Assembly (NCBI GenBank): GCA_018713215.1
Contig: DVFO01000048.1
Coordinates: forward strand, 1 to 64,000
Source: Enterenecus faecium
GTDB taxonomy: Bacteria; Bacillota; Clostridia; Oscillospirales; Oscillospiraceae
Reading direction: 5' to 3'
DNA: 64,000 nucleotides
The notes under the pieces are model-generated. The model was not told the DNA's origin and ran no database searches. It saw only the letters and a list, made by a program, of their open reading frames with translations. A program made the position numbers and the translations under genes. Positions 1 through 8,217 of this stretch are shown here, piece after piece (the stretch's first letter is position 1; the number at the start of each line of letters is the position of its first letter).

Positions 1-111
1 AAAGGGAAAAGCAAGGAGAGTAGGCAGATTCAAATAAAACAAAAGCAGTCAGGACGAAATAACACCCAGATTGGCATTCAAAACAATTATGGAGATGATA
101 GGAATGCGTGA
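1..111 (+). CDS. C-terminal tail of an unidentified protein, cut by the window edge
   Basis: Frame 1 is open from the first base to a TGA at 109-111, giving the last 36 residues of a protein. The tail is rich in Lys, Gln and Asn and contains SGRNNTQIGIQNNY near its end. The following gene carries almost the same motif close to its start, so the two products may interact through it. The stop overlaps the next start codon by 8 bases, which suggests one operon and translational coupling. The base composition is AT-rich, like the next gene and unlike the rest of the window. The family cannot be named from 36 residues. Confidence 0.6.
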   Translation, partial: KGKSKESRQIQIKQKQSGRNNTQIGIQNNYGDDRNA

Positions 112-898
112 TGGTATCAGTGTGGAGCAAAGGGCAGGAATAGGCTCTCAAACTACACAAATTGGTAACCAGAACAACTATTATGGCTTATCCCCACAAG
201 AAGCCTGTAATATGACTATTCAATTATTTTATGATAATTTCCCTAAATTGCAGGAGGCCGCAAACGAAGTTGTGCGAGAGCGTGTGAATGAGTTGATGGG
301 CGAAATTGCACAGAAGATAGAGGAACGAAAACTAGGCGATATGTCTCCTTTTGGTGATCCAGATGTACAGTATGCAGTGTATGAAGCTCAAAAAAACTAT
401 GCAAGATTTGGAACCAAAGAAATGATGTCTAGTTTATCCGAATTAGTTGCGCATAGAATTCAACACAATGATGAAGGTTGTTGCTTGAAAGTGACGATAG
501 ACAAAGCTATTGAACTCGTACCATCTTTGACAACCGGACAATTGGACTTGCTTTCTTTGTTTTTTTGGTGTTATAAAGTAGGACTTCCTCTAATTCAAGA
601 TTTAAATGAACTTAAGGCACATTTAGATGCACTTAGTTCAATATTTAAAAATGCTGATTTTAATTCTGTATCTTACCTAAATATGCTCGGATGTCTCGAA
701 TTGTGCATTAATGATCCGGTGGTCTGCTATTCAAAAAGATATGGTTTTCCCAAGGAAGATATTGAATCAATATGCCCGGAAATGATAAGAAAAACTGCCG
801 GAAGTTATACTACCTCGTATGTAGGCACTATTCTAGCAATAGTAAACTCAGAGTCAAAAATCAATACAAAAATTGACCCATGTACATGGATATATTGA
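104..898 (+). CDS. LPO_1073/Vpar_1526-family-like protein in a restriction locus
   Basis: The product is about 264 residues. The ATG at 104 is chosen because GGAG at 91-94 lies 9 bases upstream; TTG at 71 and ATG at 89 and 95 are in frame but less well placed. The N-terminus has a Gln/Asn-rich motif, TTQIGNQNNYYG (about residues 17-28). It is followed by a helical region and the segment FGDPDVQYAVYEAQKNYARFG (about 84-104), which I recall as typical of LPO_1073/Vpar_1526 proteins. That family has no established reaction. The gene sits between an unknown AT-rich gene and hsdR, as accessory genes often do in type I restriction loci. No signal peptide is seen, so it is probably cytoplasmic. The family match is from memory and could not be searched. 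Confidence 0.6.
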   Translation: MRDGISVEQRAGIGSQTTQIGNQNNYYGLSPQEACNMTIQLFYDNFPKLQEAANEVVRERVNELMGEIAQKIEERKLGDMSPFGDPDVQYAVYEAQKNYARFGTKEMMSSLSELVAHRIQHNDEGCCLKVTIDKAIELVPSLTTGQLDLLSLFFWCYKVGLPLIQDLNELKAHLDALSSIFKNADFNSVSYLNMLGCLELCINDPVVCYSKRYGFPKEDIESICPEMIRKTAGSYTTSYVGTILAIVNSESKINTKIDPCTWIY

Positions 899-916
899 TG
901 GAAGAGGTGATCCACC

Positions 917-3900
917 ATGTCCAACTTCACATATCTAGCTCAACAAAACGCATACGCCCTCTTTGCCCCTGCATGTATGGAAGCGGAGAACATCTATGCC
1001 ACCTCTCCCGCCCTGTGCGCCGTGGGCTGCCGCAAGGCCTTGGAGCTGGCGGTGAAGTGGGTCTATGCCGCCGACACCTCCATGCAGATGCCCTATCGGG
1101 ACAATCTGCAATCCCTCTTGCACGAGCCGTCCTTCCGCTTTGCGGTGGATTACCAGACTTGGGGAAAGCTGCCCTACATCGTCAAGCTGGGCAACTTGGC
1201 GGTACATACCCAGCGCAGCGTGTCCAAGAGTGACGCTCTGGCCTCCTTACAGGCCCTCTTTGAGTTTATCCAGTGGCTGGACTATTGTTATGGGGCGGAC
1301 TATGAAGAGCGCACCTTTGACCCTGCCCAAATCCCGGCGGAGAAGCAGGCGGTGGACGAGGCCAAGCTGCGCCAGCAAGAGAGTCTGTTGGACGAGAAAG
1401 AGGCGGAGATTCAGGCCCTGCGGCAGCAGGTGGCCCAGCTCTCCGCCCAGTACACCGCCCAGAAGGAGCAGCACAAGCAGCAGCGCACTTTTACCCCCGA
1501 CGACCTCACCGAGTTCGAGACCCGGAAGAAGTTCCTTGACGTGGACTTGAAGGAGATGGGCTGGCAGTTTGACGGCCCCGAGGCGGACGTACAAGAGGAG
1601 TACCCCGTGGAAAACATGGCGGGGGTGGTGGGTCAGCCCGGCTTTGTGGACTATGTGCTATTTGGAAAGGACGGCCTGCCTCTGGCGGTCATCGAGGCCA
1701 AGCGCACCAGCCGAGACCCCAACGATGGACGCACCCAGGCGGTGAAATATGCCGACTGTCTGGAACGGAAGTTTGGACGCCGCCCCATGATGTTCACCAC
1801 CAACGGCTTTGAGACCTATTTCTGGGACGATGCCACCGGGCCTCAGCGTCCGGTGAGCGGGATATTCAGCCGGGAGGACCTGCAAAAGCTCATGAACCGC
1901 CGTACCCAGCGGCTCAAGCTGGAGACAGTGGCCATTGACGACAAGATCACCGACCGCTACTACCAGAAAGAGGCCATTCGGGCGGTGTGCCAGCAGCTGG
2001 AACAGGGCTTCCGCAAGCATCTGCTGGTGATGGCCACCGGGACGGGCAAGACCCGCACTGCATCCAGCCTCACCGACGTCTTGAGTCGGGGCAACTATGT
2101 GACCAACATTCTGTTTCTGGCAGACCGCACCGCCCTGGTCAAGCAGGCCAAGGACGATTTCAAAAACTACCTGCCCCACATGTCCCTGTGTAATCTGTGT
2201 TCCAACAAGGACGACCGACAGGCCCGCATCGTCTTTTCCACCTATCCCACCATGCTCAACGCCATTGATGAGGCCCGGACCCGGGACGGGCGGCGGCTGT
2301 TTACTCCCGCCCACTTTGACCTCATCATCATTGACGAGAGCCACCGCAGTATTTTCAAGAAGTACCGGGCTATTTTCCAGTATTTCGACGCCATTCTGGT
2401 GGGCCTCACCGCCACCCCCAAGACCGACGTGGACCGGAACACTTACGAATTTTTCGAGATGGAGCACCGGGTGCCCACCTATGCCTATGACTATGAGACC
2501 GCCGTCTATCAGGACCATGTACTGGTGCCGTATTACAACTACGAGGTGACCACCAAGTTTTTGGAAGAGGGCATCGTGTACGATGACCTGTCCCCGGAGG
2601 ACCAGGAGCGGTACGAGGAGGACTTTGACGAGGACGGAGATGTGCCCGACTTCATCCCTGCGGGGGCGTTAAATGAGTTCGTATTCAACGAGACCACCGT
2701 GGACACGGTGCTCCAGGACCTGATGGAGCGGGGCATCCATGTGGCGGGCGGGGACCGCCTGGGCAAAACCATCATCTTTGCCCAGAACAAACGCCATGCG
2801 GAGTTTATTGTCCAGCGGTTCAATAAGCTATACCCCCAGTACAACGGCACCTTTGCCCAGCGGGTGGTGTGTGACGACTCCTATGCCCAGACCGTCATTG
2901 ACGACTTTAAAATCCCCGACAAAGCCCCCCACATTGCGGTGTCGGTGGACATGATGGACACAGGCATTGACGTGCCCCAGTGTGTGAATCTGGTGTTCTT
3001 TAAGAAGGTGCGCTCCAAGGCCAAGTTCTGGCAGATGATTGGACGGGGCACCCGGCTTTGTAAGGGTCTGACCTGCACCGACCAGATCGACGGGGAGTAC
3101 ACCGACAAGCGGCGGTTTTTGATTTTCGACTACTGCGGGAATTTTGAGTATTTCCGCCAGCACAAAGAGGGCTATGAGGCCCGGGAGACCAAGTCCCTCT
3201 CGGAAAACATTTTCGGCAAGCAAATTCGGCTGATTATGGCCTTGCAGGGCTCTGACTTTACCGGGGAGGAGTACCAGGTGTGGCGGGAAACCTTGGTTTC
3301 CACCTGCCACGGGCAAGTGGTGGCCTTAGAAGATGAATTGATCTCGGTGAAGCTACACCGTCAGTATGTGGACAAGTACCGCAATCGGGACGTGTTCACC
3401 TGCCTGAGCGATGAGGCAAAGGGAGAGCTGGAGCGGGAGATTGCGCCGCTGGTGTACAACCCGGACACGGACGAGCTGGCCAAGCGGTTTGACAACTTCA
3501 TGTATGGCCTGATGCTGGCCCAGCTGGAACAGCTGCCCTCCCTGCGCCATGCCCAGCGGCAGCTCCGGGACACCGCCGCCCTGCTGGAGCGCAAGGCCAC
3601 CATCCCCCAAGTGAAGGACAAGCTGCCCCTTTTGAAAGAGGTGCAGACCGACACCTTTTGGGAGGCGGGAGACCTGCTCCTGATGGAGCGGGTGCGGCAG
3701 GAGCTGAGGGGCCTGATGCAGTTCTTGGACCAGAGCCAGGGGAAAGACCCTGTGGTCACCCGCCTCACCGACCCTGTGACCGAGTGCCAGGAGGGAGTGG
3801 AGCTGGAGGCAGCCTACGATTTCCAGGACTACCGGGCCAAGGTCAACCGTTACATCAACGAGCACGGGGACACCATGGCCATTTACAAGCTGACCCACAA

Positions 3901-4288
3901 CATTCCCCTGTCCTCCGGCGACTATCAGGAGCTGGAGCACGTGCTCACCTGCGAGCTGGGCAGCCGGGAGGACTACCAGCGGGAATTTGGGGACACCCCC
4001 TTTGGCCTGCTGGTGCGGAAGATTGCCAAGCTGGACCACCAGGCCGCCATGGATGCCTTTTCCACCTTTATCAATGACCAGTCTTTGAATCAGAAGCAGA
4101 TTGCCTTTGTCCACAAGGTCATTCGACATGTGGAGCTCAACGGCTACATGGAGCACGTCTCAGAGCTGACCCGACCGCCCTTTGACAAGCCCATCAGTTT
4201 CCTAAAGCTATTTGACGCCAAAACCCGGATGGCCCTGGTGAAAGCCATTGACGAGGTGAAGGAGAACGCCGTGGACATCATTGCGTGA
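917..4288 (+). CDS. hsdR: Type I restriction endonuclease, R (HsdR) subunit
   Basis: The protein has 1123 residues, normal for the motor/nuclease subunit of type I restriction-modification, which translocates and cuts unmethylated DNA. Residues 10-115 resemble a DUF4145 domain. The nuclease core has VDYVLF, IEAK (about 257-260) and a downstream QAVKYAD, the D...ExK...QxxxY pattern of HsdR. The helicase part shows Walker A ATGTGKT (about 372), DESH (about 471), TATP and the late motif QMIGRGTR (about 705). The start follows GGAAGAGGTG. The gene is GC-rich while the two genes upstream are AT-rich. No hsdM or hsdS is visible, so they should lie left of the window; otherwise this is an orphan. 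Confidence 0.93.
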   Translation: MSNFTYLAQQNAYALFAPACMEAENIYATSPALCAVGCRKALELAVKWVYAADTSMQMPYRDNLQSLLHEPSFRFAVDYQTWGKLPYIVKLGNLAVHTQRSVSKSDALASLQALFEFIQWLDYCYGADYEERTFDPAQIPAEKQAVDEAKLRQQESLLDEKEAEIQALRQQVAQLSAQYTAQKEQHKQQRTFTPDDLTEFETRKKFLDVDLKEMGWQFDGPEADVQEEYPVENMAGVVGQPGFVDYVLFGKDGLPLAVIEAKRTSRDPNDGRTQAVKYADCLERKFGRRPMMFTTNGFETYFWDDATGPQRPVSGIFSREDLQKLMNRRTQRLKLETVAIDDKITDRYYQKEAIRAVCQQLEQGFRKHLLVMATGTGKTRTASSLTDVLSRGNYVTNILFLADRTALVKQAKDDFKNYLPHMSLCNLCSNKDDRQARIVFSTYPTMLNAIDEARTRDGRRLFTPAHFDLIIIDESHRSIFKKYRAIFQYFDAILVGLTATPKTDVDRNTYEFFEMEHRVPTYAYDYETAVYQDHVLVPYYNYEVTTKFLEEGIVYDDLSPEDQERYEEDFDEDGDVPDFIPAGALNEFVFNETTVDTVLQDLMERGIHVAGGDRLGKTIIFAQNKRHAEFIVQRFNKLYPQYNGTFAQRVVCDDSYAQTVIDDFKIPDKAPHIAVSVDMMDTGIDVPQCVNLVFFKKVRSKAKFWQMIGRGTRLCKGLTCTDQIDGEYTDKRRFLIFDYCGNFEYFRQHKEGYEARETKSLSENIFGKQIRLIMALQGSDFTGEEYQVWRETLVSTCHGQVVALEDELISVKLHRQYVDKYRNRDVFTCLSDEAKGELEREIAPLVYNPDTDELAKRFDNFMYGLMLAQLEQLPSLRHAQRQLRDTAALLERKATIPQVKDKLPLLKEVQTDTFWEAGDLLLMERVRQELRGLMQFLDQSQGKDPVVTRLTDPVTECQEGVELEAAYDFQDYRAKVNRYINEHGDTMAIYKLTHNIPLSSGDYQELEHVLTCELGSREDYQREFGDTPFGLLVRKIAKLDHQAAMDAFSTFINDQSLNQKQIAFVHKVIRHVELNGYMEHVSELTRPPFDKPISFLKLFDAKTRMALVKAIDEVKENAVDIIA

Positions 4289-4299
4289 ACACACAAGCA

Positions 4300-4333
4300 A
4301 ACGCCGCCCGATGAATGCAATTCGGGCGGCGTT
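4300..4333 (+). terminator. Hairpin after hsdR
   Basis: A perfect 12-base-pair stem (4300-4311 with 4322-4333) has a 10-base loop and starts 11 bases after the hsdR stop. There is no good T run after it, so termination may be inefficient. Confidence 0.6.
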
Positions 4334-4351
4334 GCTCATAGAAAATAGCAG

Positions 4352-4405
4352 TTGACTTTCTCGATATTCGAGTTATAATGAAGATGAAAGAACTCGATAT
4401 TCGAG
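4352..4405 (+). promoter_or_regulatory. padR promoter with duplicated operator
   Basis: TTGACT (4352-4357) and TATAAT (4374-4379) are 16 bases apart. The 13-base sequence CTCGATATTCGAG, an inverted repeat with arms CTCGA/TCGAG, occurs twice without a mismatch. One copy lies between -35 and -10 (4360-4372) and one just after the expected transcription start (4393-4405). The copies are 33 bases apart, about three helical turns. This layout suits autorepression by the PadR protein encoded next; the binding itself is inferred. Confidence 0.85.
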
Positions 4406-4422
4406 AAACAGGAGGTGGGACG

Positions 4423-4746
4423 ATGGCCAGAGAGAAACTCAAGACCCTAACTGAGCAGATGTTTTATCTCCTGCTCTGTCTGCACCAGGAGCGCCGTGGC
4501 ATGGAGATTTTGGAGCGGGTGCAGGAGATGACAGGGGGGCGGGTGCGCATCGGTTCTGGCACCCTCTACGACCTCCTGGAGCTGTTTGTGGAAGAGGGGA
4601 TGATTCGTCAGACCCGTGTGGAGGGGCGGCGGCGCAGCTATCTCATCACCGACAAGGGGAAGGAGATGCTGGAGCGGGAGTGCCAACGCCTCCGCAGCCA
4701 ATTGGACGACTATGACCGTGTGCGCAGAGAGGAGGAAGAACCATGA
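4423..4746 (+). CDS. PadR-family transcriptional regulator
   Basis: This 107-residue protein is a winged-helix regulator of the PadR type. It has the family's N-terminal pattern (LTEQMFYLLLCLHQERRG), a recognition region with GSGTLYDLLELFVEEGMI (about 44-61) and the wing EGRRRSYLITDKG. A short charged C-terminal helix follows, as in the dimerising PadR subfamily. ATG 4423 is preferred over the in-frame ATG at 4378 because AGGAGGTGG lies just upstream and 4378 falls inside the -10 region. It overlaps the next gene by four bases (ATGA), the common PadR-DUF2812 pair. It probably represses its own operon through the duplicated operator. Confidence 0.94.
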   Translation: MAREKLKTLTEQMFYLLLCLHQERRGMEILERVQEMTGGRVRIGSGTLYDLLELFVEEGMIRQTRVEGRRRSYLITDKGKEMLERECQRLRSQLDDYDRVRREEEEP

Positions 4747-6092
4747 GACAGACCAAGCGGAGAATGGAGCTGTTGTCCTTTTACGACCATACCGGCATTG
4801 AGCGGCACCTCACTCGAATGGCCCGGAAGGGCTGGAAGGTGGAGAAGATAAACAATTACTTCTGGACCTACCGGAGAATTGAGCCACAGGAACTGCAAGT
4901 GGCGGTGACCTATTTCCCCAAGGCCTCGGACTTTGACCCATTCCCCTCCGGGGAGCAGCAGACCCTCATTGACTACTGTGGGGAGACGGGGTGGGAACTG
5001 GCCTGTACCTGGTTCCAGATGCAGGTGTTTTACAGCGACCGGGAAAACCCCACCCCCATCCACACGGAGCCGGAGCTGGAGGTGGACATCATCCACCAGG
5101 CCTGCAAGGCCAACTATCTCCGCGTGCTCTGGTTTTTGCTGGTGCTGGGGCTGATCGGCAGCGTGTTATATGCCTCTTCGCTAATCAGCGATACCCTGCG
5201 TATGCTAGCCAGTCCTGAAGGGCTTCTCATTGGGGTGTGCGGCTTGATCCTGTTCCTGATCGGCGGGGTGGAGCTGGTCGCATACTACACGTGGCGACAC
5301 TGGGCCAAGCGGGCGGCCCAACAGGGGCTGTTTTTGGACACCCCCTCCACGAAAAAGTTCCAGATCGCCATGATGGTGGTGTTGGTGGCAGCCCTGGCTT
5401 GGTGGGGCGTGAATTTGGTCTTGGCTGGAAATCCAGTCATGGCCTGGGTCGTCCTATTTGCAACGGTGGGATACGTGTTGCTGATTGCTATGACCCTGGG
5501 GGTGAAACGTCTTCTCAAAGAGGTGGGGGTTTCCACCGGAGTCAATCGTGGGTTGACGCTGCTGGCCTGCGCTGTGTTTGCCTTTGTGATTATGGGCGGT
5601 GCGGTGAAGTTTGGCGTGTACCTGGCTACAGGGGCGGAGGATCCCGAAGAGCTTCCCTTTTATGTGGAGACACCCCTGTACATGACCGATTTGGTGGGTG
5701 AGCAAGAGGTATTCTTCTCCAATGCCACCAGCTCAGACCAGTCTCTGCTGCTCCAGCGTCTAAAGGTGGAGCAGTTTCCCTGGGGGCGGGAAGACGAGAC
5801 TCCGCAGATGACCTATGAGCGGTACACGGTGTCTGTGCCTGCCCTGTACTCCTTCTGTGTGGGGCAGATGAAGCGGCAGATGCTGATAAAAGCCTACTGG
5901 GATGGGGAGATGGTACCCATGGATGCCACACCCTGGGGGGCAGAGGAGGCCTACCGCCTGGTGGCCAAGGACGGCACCCAGCGCAACACGTTCCTGCTGT
6001 GCCGGGGGAATATCCTGGTGTCGGTGGAGTTGAGCTGGGAGCCCACAGCGGAGCAGATGGCTTTGGTGGGAGAGAGGCTCCTAAATAGCTAG
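4743..6092 (+). CDS. DUF2812-domain membrane protein
   Basis: The product has 449 residues. The first 130 form a cytoplasmic DUF2812 domain, with the family's opening pattern of a Gly-Trp-rich stretch (MARKGWKVEKIN) and a second repeat (GETGWELACTW). About six hydrophobic segments follow between residues 125 and 300, then a 150-residue soluble C-terminal domain. DUF2812 proteins are usually co-transcribed with a PadR regulator, as here, and have no assigned biochemical role; envelope stress or a small-molecule response is often suspected. The start overlaps the padR stop and translation is probably coupled. Confidence 0.85.
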   Translation: MRQTKRRMELLSFYDHTGIERHLTRMARKGWKVEKINNYFWTYRRIEPQELQVAVTYFPKASDFDPFPSGEQQTLIDYCGETGWELACTWFQMQVFYSDRENPTPIHTEPELEVDIIHQACKANYLRVLWFLLVLGLIGSVLYASSLISDTLRMLASPEGLLIGVCGLILFLIGGVELVAYYTWRHWAKRAAQQGLFLDTPSTKKFQIAMMVVLVAALAWWGVNLVLAGNPVMAWVVLFATVGYVLLIAMTLGVKRLLKEVGVSTGVNRGLTLLACAVFAFVIMGGAVKFGVYLATGAEDPEELPFYVETPLYMTDLVGEQEVFFSNATSSDQSLLLQRLKVEQFPWGREDETPQMTYERYTVSVPALYSFCVGQMKRQMLIKAYWDGEMVPMDATPWGAEEAYRLVAKDGTQRNTFLLCRGNILVSVELSWEPTAEQMALVGERLLNS

Positions 6093-6101
6093 AACTGTTT
6101 G

Positions 6102-6132
6102 ACGGGAGGCCCGTGGGGGCCTCCCGTTTTTT
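6102..6132 (+). terminator. Rho-independent terminator of the padR operon
   Basis: An 11-base-pair GC-rich stem (6102-6112 with 6117-6127) with a 4-base loop is followed by a T run ending at 6132. It lies between the convergent DUF2812 gene and thiD. Confidence 0.93.
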
Positions 6133-6925
6133 AGATCATATCGCTTTTTAAGTCGTAGCCGTGGTGAAGGGGACCGGAGCCATGGCCCAGGTCCAACATG
6201 GCGGACAGAGCCCCGGATATGTAGGCCTTAGCCCGCTGGATAGACTCCTCCAGGGAGAAGCCCTTAGCCAGATTGGAGGCAATGGCGCTGGACAGGGTGC
6301 AGCCGGTGCCGTGGGTGTTGGGGTTGTGGATTCTGGACCCGTGGAACCAGGTGCACGCGCCGTCCACACACAGCAGGTCGCTGGCGTCGTGGACGTGGTG
6401 TCCACCCTTGCACAACACGGCGCAGCCAAAGGTGTCCGCCATCTCCCGGGCGGCCTGCTCCATGTCCGCCTGGGTGGTGATGGTCCGTCCGGTGAGAGCC
6501 TCGCTCTCCGGGATGTTGGGGGTGATGACGGTGGCCAGAGGGAAGAGAAGCTCTTTCATGGCCCCCACAGCGCTGTCTCGGGACAAGGTGCTGCCACTGG
6601 TGGCCACCATCACCGGGTCCACCACCACCCGCTGGGCGTGGTAGTGCTCCAAACGCTCCGCAATGACCTCCACCAGAGCCGGGGAGGGGACCATGCCGAT
6701 TTTTACCGCATCTGGGGGAATGTCCTGGAAGACAGAATCGATTTGCTGGCGCAAAAATTCTGGTGAGACCTCCAAAATGGCGGACACTCCGGTGGTGTTT
6801 TGCGCGGTCAGGGCGGTGATGGCGGTCATGGCATACACGCCGTTAGCCATCATGGTTTTGATATCCGCCTGGATGCCGGCCCCTCCGCTGGAGTCGCTGC
6901 CGGCTATGGAAAGTGCGGTTTTCAT
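6131..6925 (-). CDS. thiD: Hydroxymethylpyrimidine/phosphomethylpyrimidine kinase
   Basis: This 264-residue ribokinase-fold enzyme phosphorylates HMP and HMP-phosphate to HMP-diphosphate, the pyrimidine half of thiamine. It opens with ALSIAGSDSSGGAGIQADIKT, the ThiD signature. It also has VVDPVMVATSG, TPNIPESEALTG and the C-terminal anion-hole motif HGTGCTLSSAIAS with the catalytic Asp region. ATG 6925 is chosen over an upstream start because GGAGG lies 8-12 bases before it and the conserved N-terminus begins there. It is the last gene of the minus-strand thiM-thiE-HAD-thiD operon, one base after the HAD gene stop. Confidence 0.96.
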   Translation of the reverse strand: MKTALSIAGSDSSGGAGIQADIKTMMANGVYAMTAITALTAQNTTGVSAILEVSPEFLRQQIDSVFQDIPPDAVKIGMVPSPALVEVIAERLEHYHAQRVVVDPVMVATSGSTLSRDSAVGAMKELLFPLATVITPNIPESEALTGRTITTQADMEQAAREMADTFGCAVLCKGGHHVHDASDLLCVDGACTWFHGSRIHNPNTHGTGCTLSSAIASNLAKGFSLEESIQRAKAYISGALSAMLDLGHGSGPLHHGYDLKSDMI

Positions 6926-6926
6926 G

Positions 6927-7565
6927 TCACGCCTCCTCAAAACTGGGAATGGTCTCATCCGACAGGCTTTGCAGCTCTTCCCAGTGCGCGCTGGCATCCT
7001 GGTCGTACACGCCTACAATATAGAACCCGGCCTTCTTGGCGGTGGCGGCGGCATAGACAGCGTCCTCATAGACGGCGGTCTCGGCCGGGGTACATCCCAT
7101 GCGCTGGGCGGCCTGGAGGTAGATGTCAGGTTGGGTTTTGCCCACTCCCACCGTCTCACAGGACAGGAGGAACTGGAAGTAGTGCCGTACCCCCAGTCGG
7201 GACAGGCACAGCTCCACCAGGGGCTCGGCGGTGGCGGAGGCCACACACATGGTGGTGCCCGCCTGGTGCAGCCCTTCCAGATAGGCGGCAACCCCTTCTT
7301 TCAGAGGAATGTCATTGCGGTAGTGCTGGTCCATCATATGCTCCATTTCCGCCACCATGTGGCTGGAGGTGATGTCCAGCCCAAAGGTCCGCCGGAACAG
7401 ATCGGCGGACTCCTCCATGGTCATGGGCTTGATGGCCTCTAAGATGTGGTTGGGGACCTGCTCCACCCCACGGCTGTGGAGGTACTCCTCCGCCAGCTGG
7501 CTCCAGTAGGACATGGAGTCCACCAGCGTGCCGTCCAGGTCGAAAATGGCAAACTTCTTATCCAT
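6927..7565 (-). CDS. HAD-family phosphatase in the thiamine operon
   Basis: The 212-residue product is a HAD subfamily I hydrolase with a helical cap (beta-phosphoglucomutase/CbbY-like). Motif I is FDLDGTLVDSM near the N-terminus, motif II is CVASAT, and the acidic motif is VYEDAVYAAATAKKAG. The start ATG overlaps the 3' end of thiE by 8 bases. Known HAD enzymes of this type act on sugar phosphates or small phosphorylated metabolites. Its place between thiE and thiD suggests a phosphorylated thiamine intermediate, perhaps thiamine monophosphate, as its substrate; this is inferred from context only. Confidence 0.85.
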   Translation of the reverse strand: MDKKFAIFDLDGTLVDSMSYWSQLAEEYLHSRGVEQVPNHILEAIKPMTMEESADLFRRTFGLDITSSHMVAEMEHMMDQHYRNDIPLKEGVAAYLEGLHQAGTTMCVASATAEPLVELCLSRLGVRHYFQFLLSCETVGVGKTQPDIYLQAAQRMGCTPAETAVYEDAVYAAATAKKAGFYIVGVYDQDASAHWEELQSLSDETIPSFEEA

Positions 7566-8217
7566 GGGCCACCATCTTTCGGGACAGCTCCAGAAGTTGG
7601 GCGGTGGCGGCTTTGGGGTCGGAGGCGGCGAAGATGGCAGATACCACCGCCACACCGTCCACACCGCTGCCGGAGAGCTCCAGCAGGTTGGAGGCGTTGA
7701 TGCCGCCAATGCCCACCACAGGGATGGACACGGAGGCGCAAATCTCCTTGAGCTGCTCCATGGACAGGCTGGTGGCATCCTGCTTGGTGCTGGTGTTGAA
7801 CACAGCCCCTACGCCGATGTAGTCCGCCCCGGCCTGTTGGGCGGCCACCGCCTCCTGAACAGTCCCGGCGGAGATACCCAGAATTTTGTCCGGGCCAATC
7901 ATGGCCCGAATGTCCCGGCCCTGGATATCGGACTGGCCCACGTGGACCCCGTCGGCGTCGATGTCCAGGGCGATTTCCACGCTGTCATTGACCACGAAGG
8001 GAACACGGTAGCGGGCGCACAACTCTTTGAGGGCCTGGGCCTCCTGCTCAAAGGAAGAGGCATCCAGGTCTTTCTCTCGAATCTGCAAGAAGGTGGCGCC
8101 GCCCTCCAACACCTCCTGGCACACGTCCACCAGAGTCTGGCCGGGCTTGAGCCACATGCGGTCAGTGACGGCGTAGAGCAGCATGGAGCTGCGGATTTCA
8201 TCTTTTGTAAACTTCAT
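7558..8217 (-). CDS. thiE: Thiamine-phosphate synthase
   Basis: This 219-residue TIM-barrel enzyme joins HMP-diphosphate and thiazole phosphate to make thiamine monophosphate. Characteristic elements are FLQIREKDLD, VPFVVND, DADGVHVGQSD, the loop ILGISAGTVQEA, GADYIGVGAVFNTSTKQD and VVGIGGINA. It overlaps thiM upstream by 20 bases and the HAD gene downstream by 8, so the operon is tightly coupled. Expression should follow the TPP riboswitch upstream of thiM. Confidence 0.97.
   Translation of the reverse strand: MKFTKDEIRSSMLLYAVTDRMWLKPGQTLVDVCQEVLEGGATFLQIREKDLDASSFEQEAQALKELCARYRVPFVVNDSVEIALDIDADGVHVGQSDIQGRDIRAMIGPDKILGISAGTVQEAVAAQQAGADYIGVGAVFNTSTKQDATSLSMEQLKEICASVSIPVVGIGGINASNLLELSGSGVDGVAVVSAIFAASDPKAATAQLLELSRKMVAHG

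Noticed and set aside
880..1233. 117-codon frame overlapping the start of hsdR
   Set aside because: Out-of-frame shadow of hsdR; hsdR has the ribosome site and conserved sequence.
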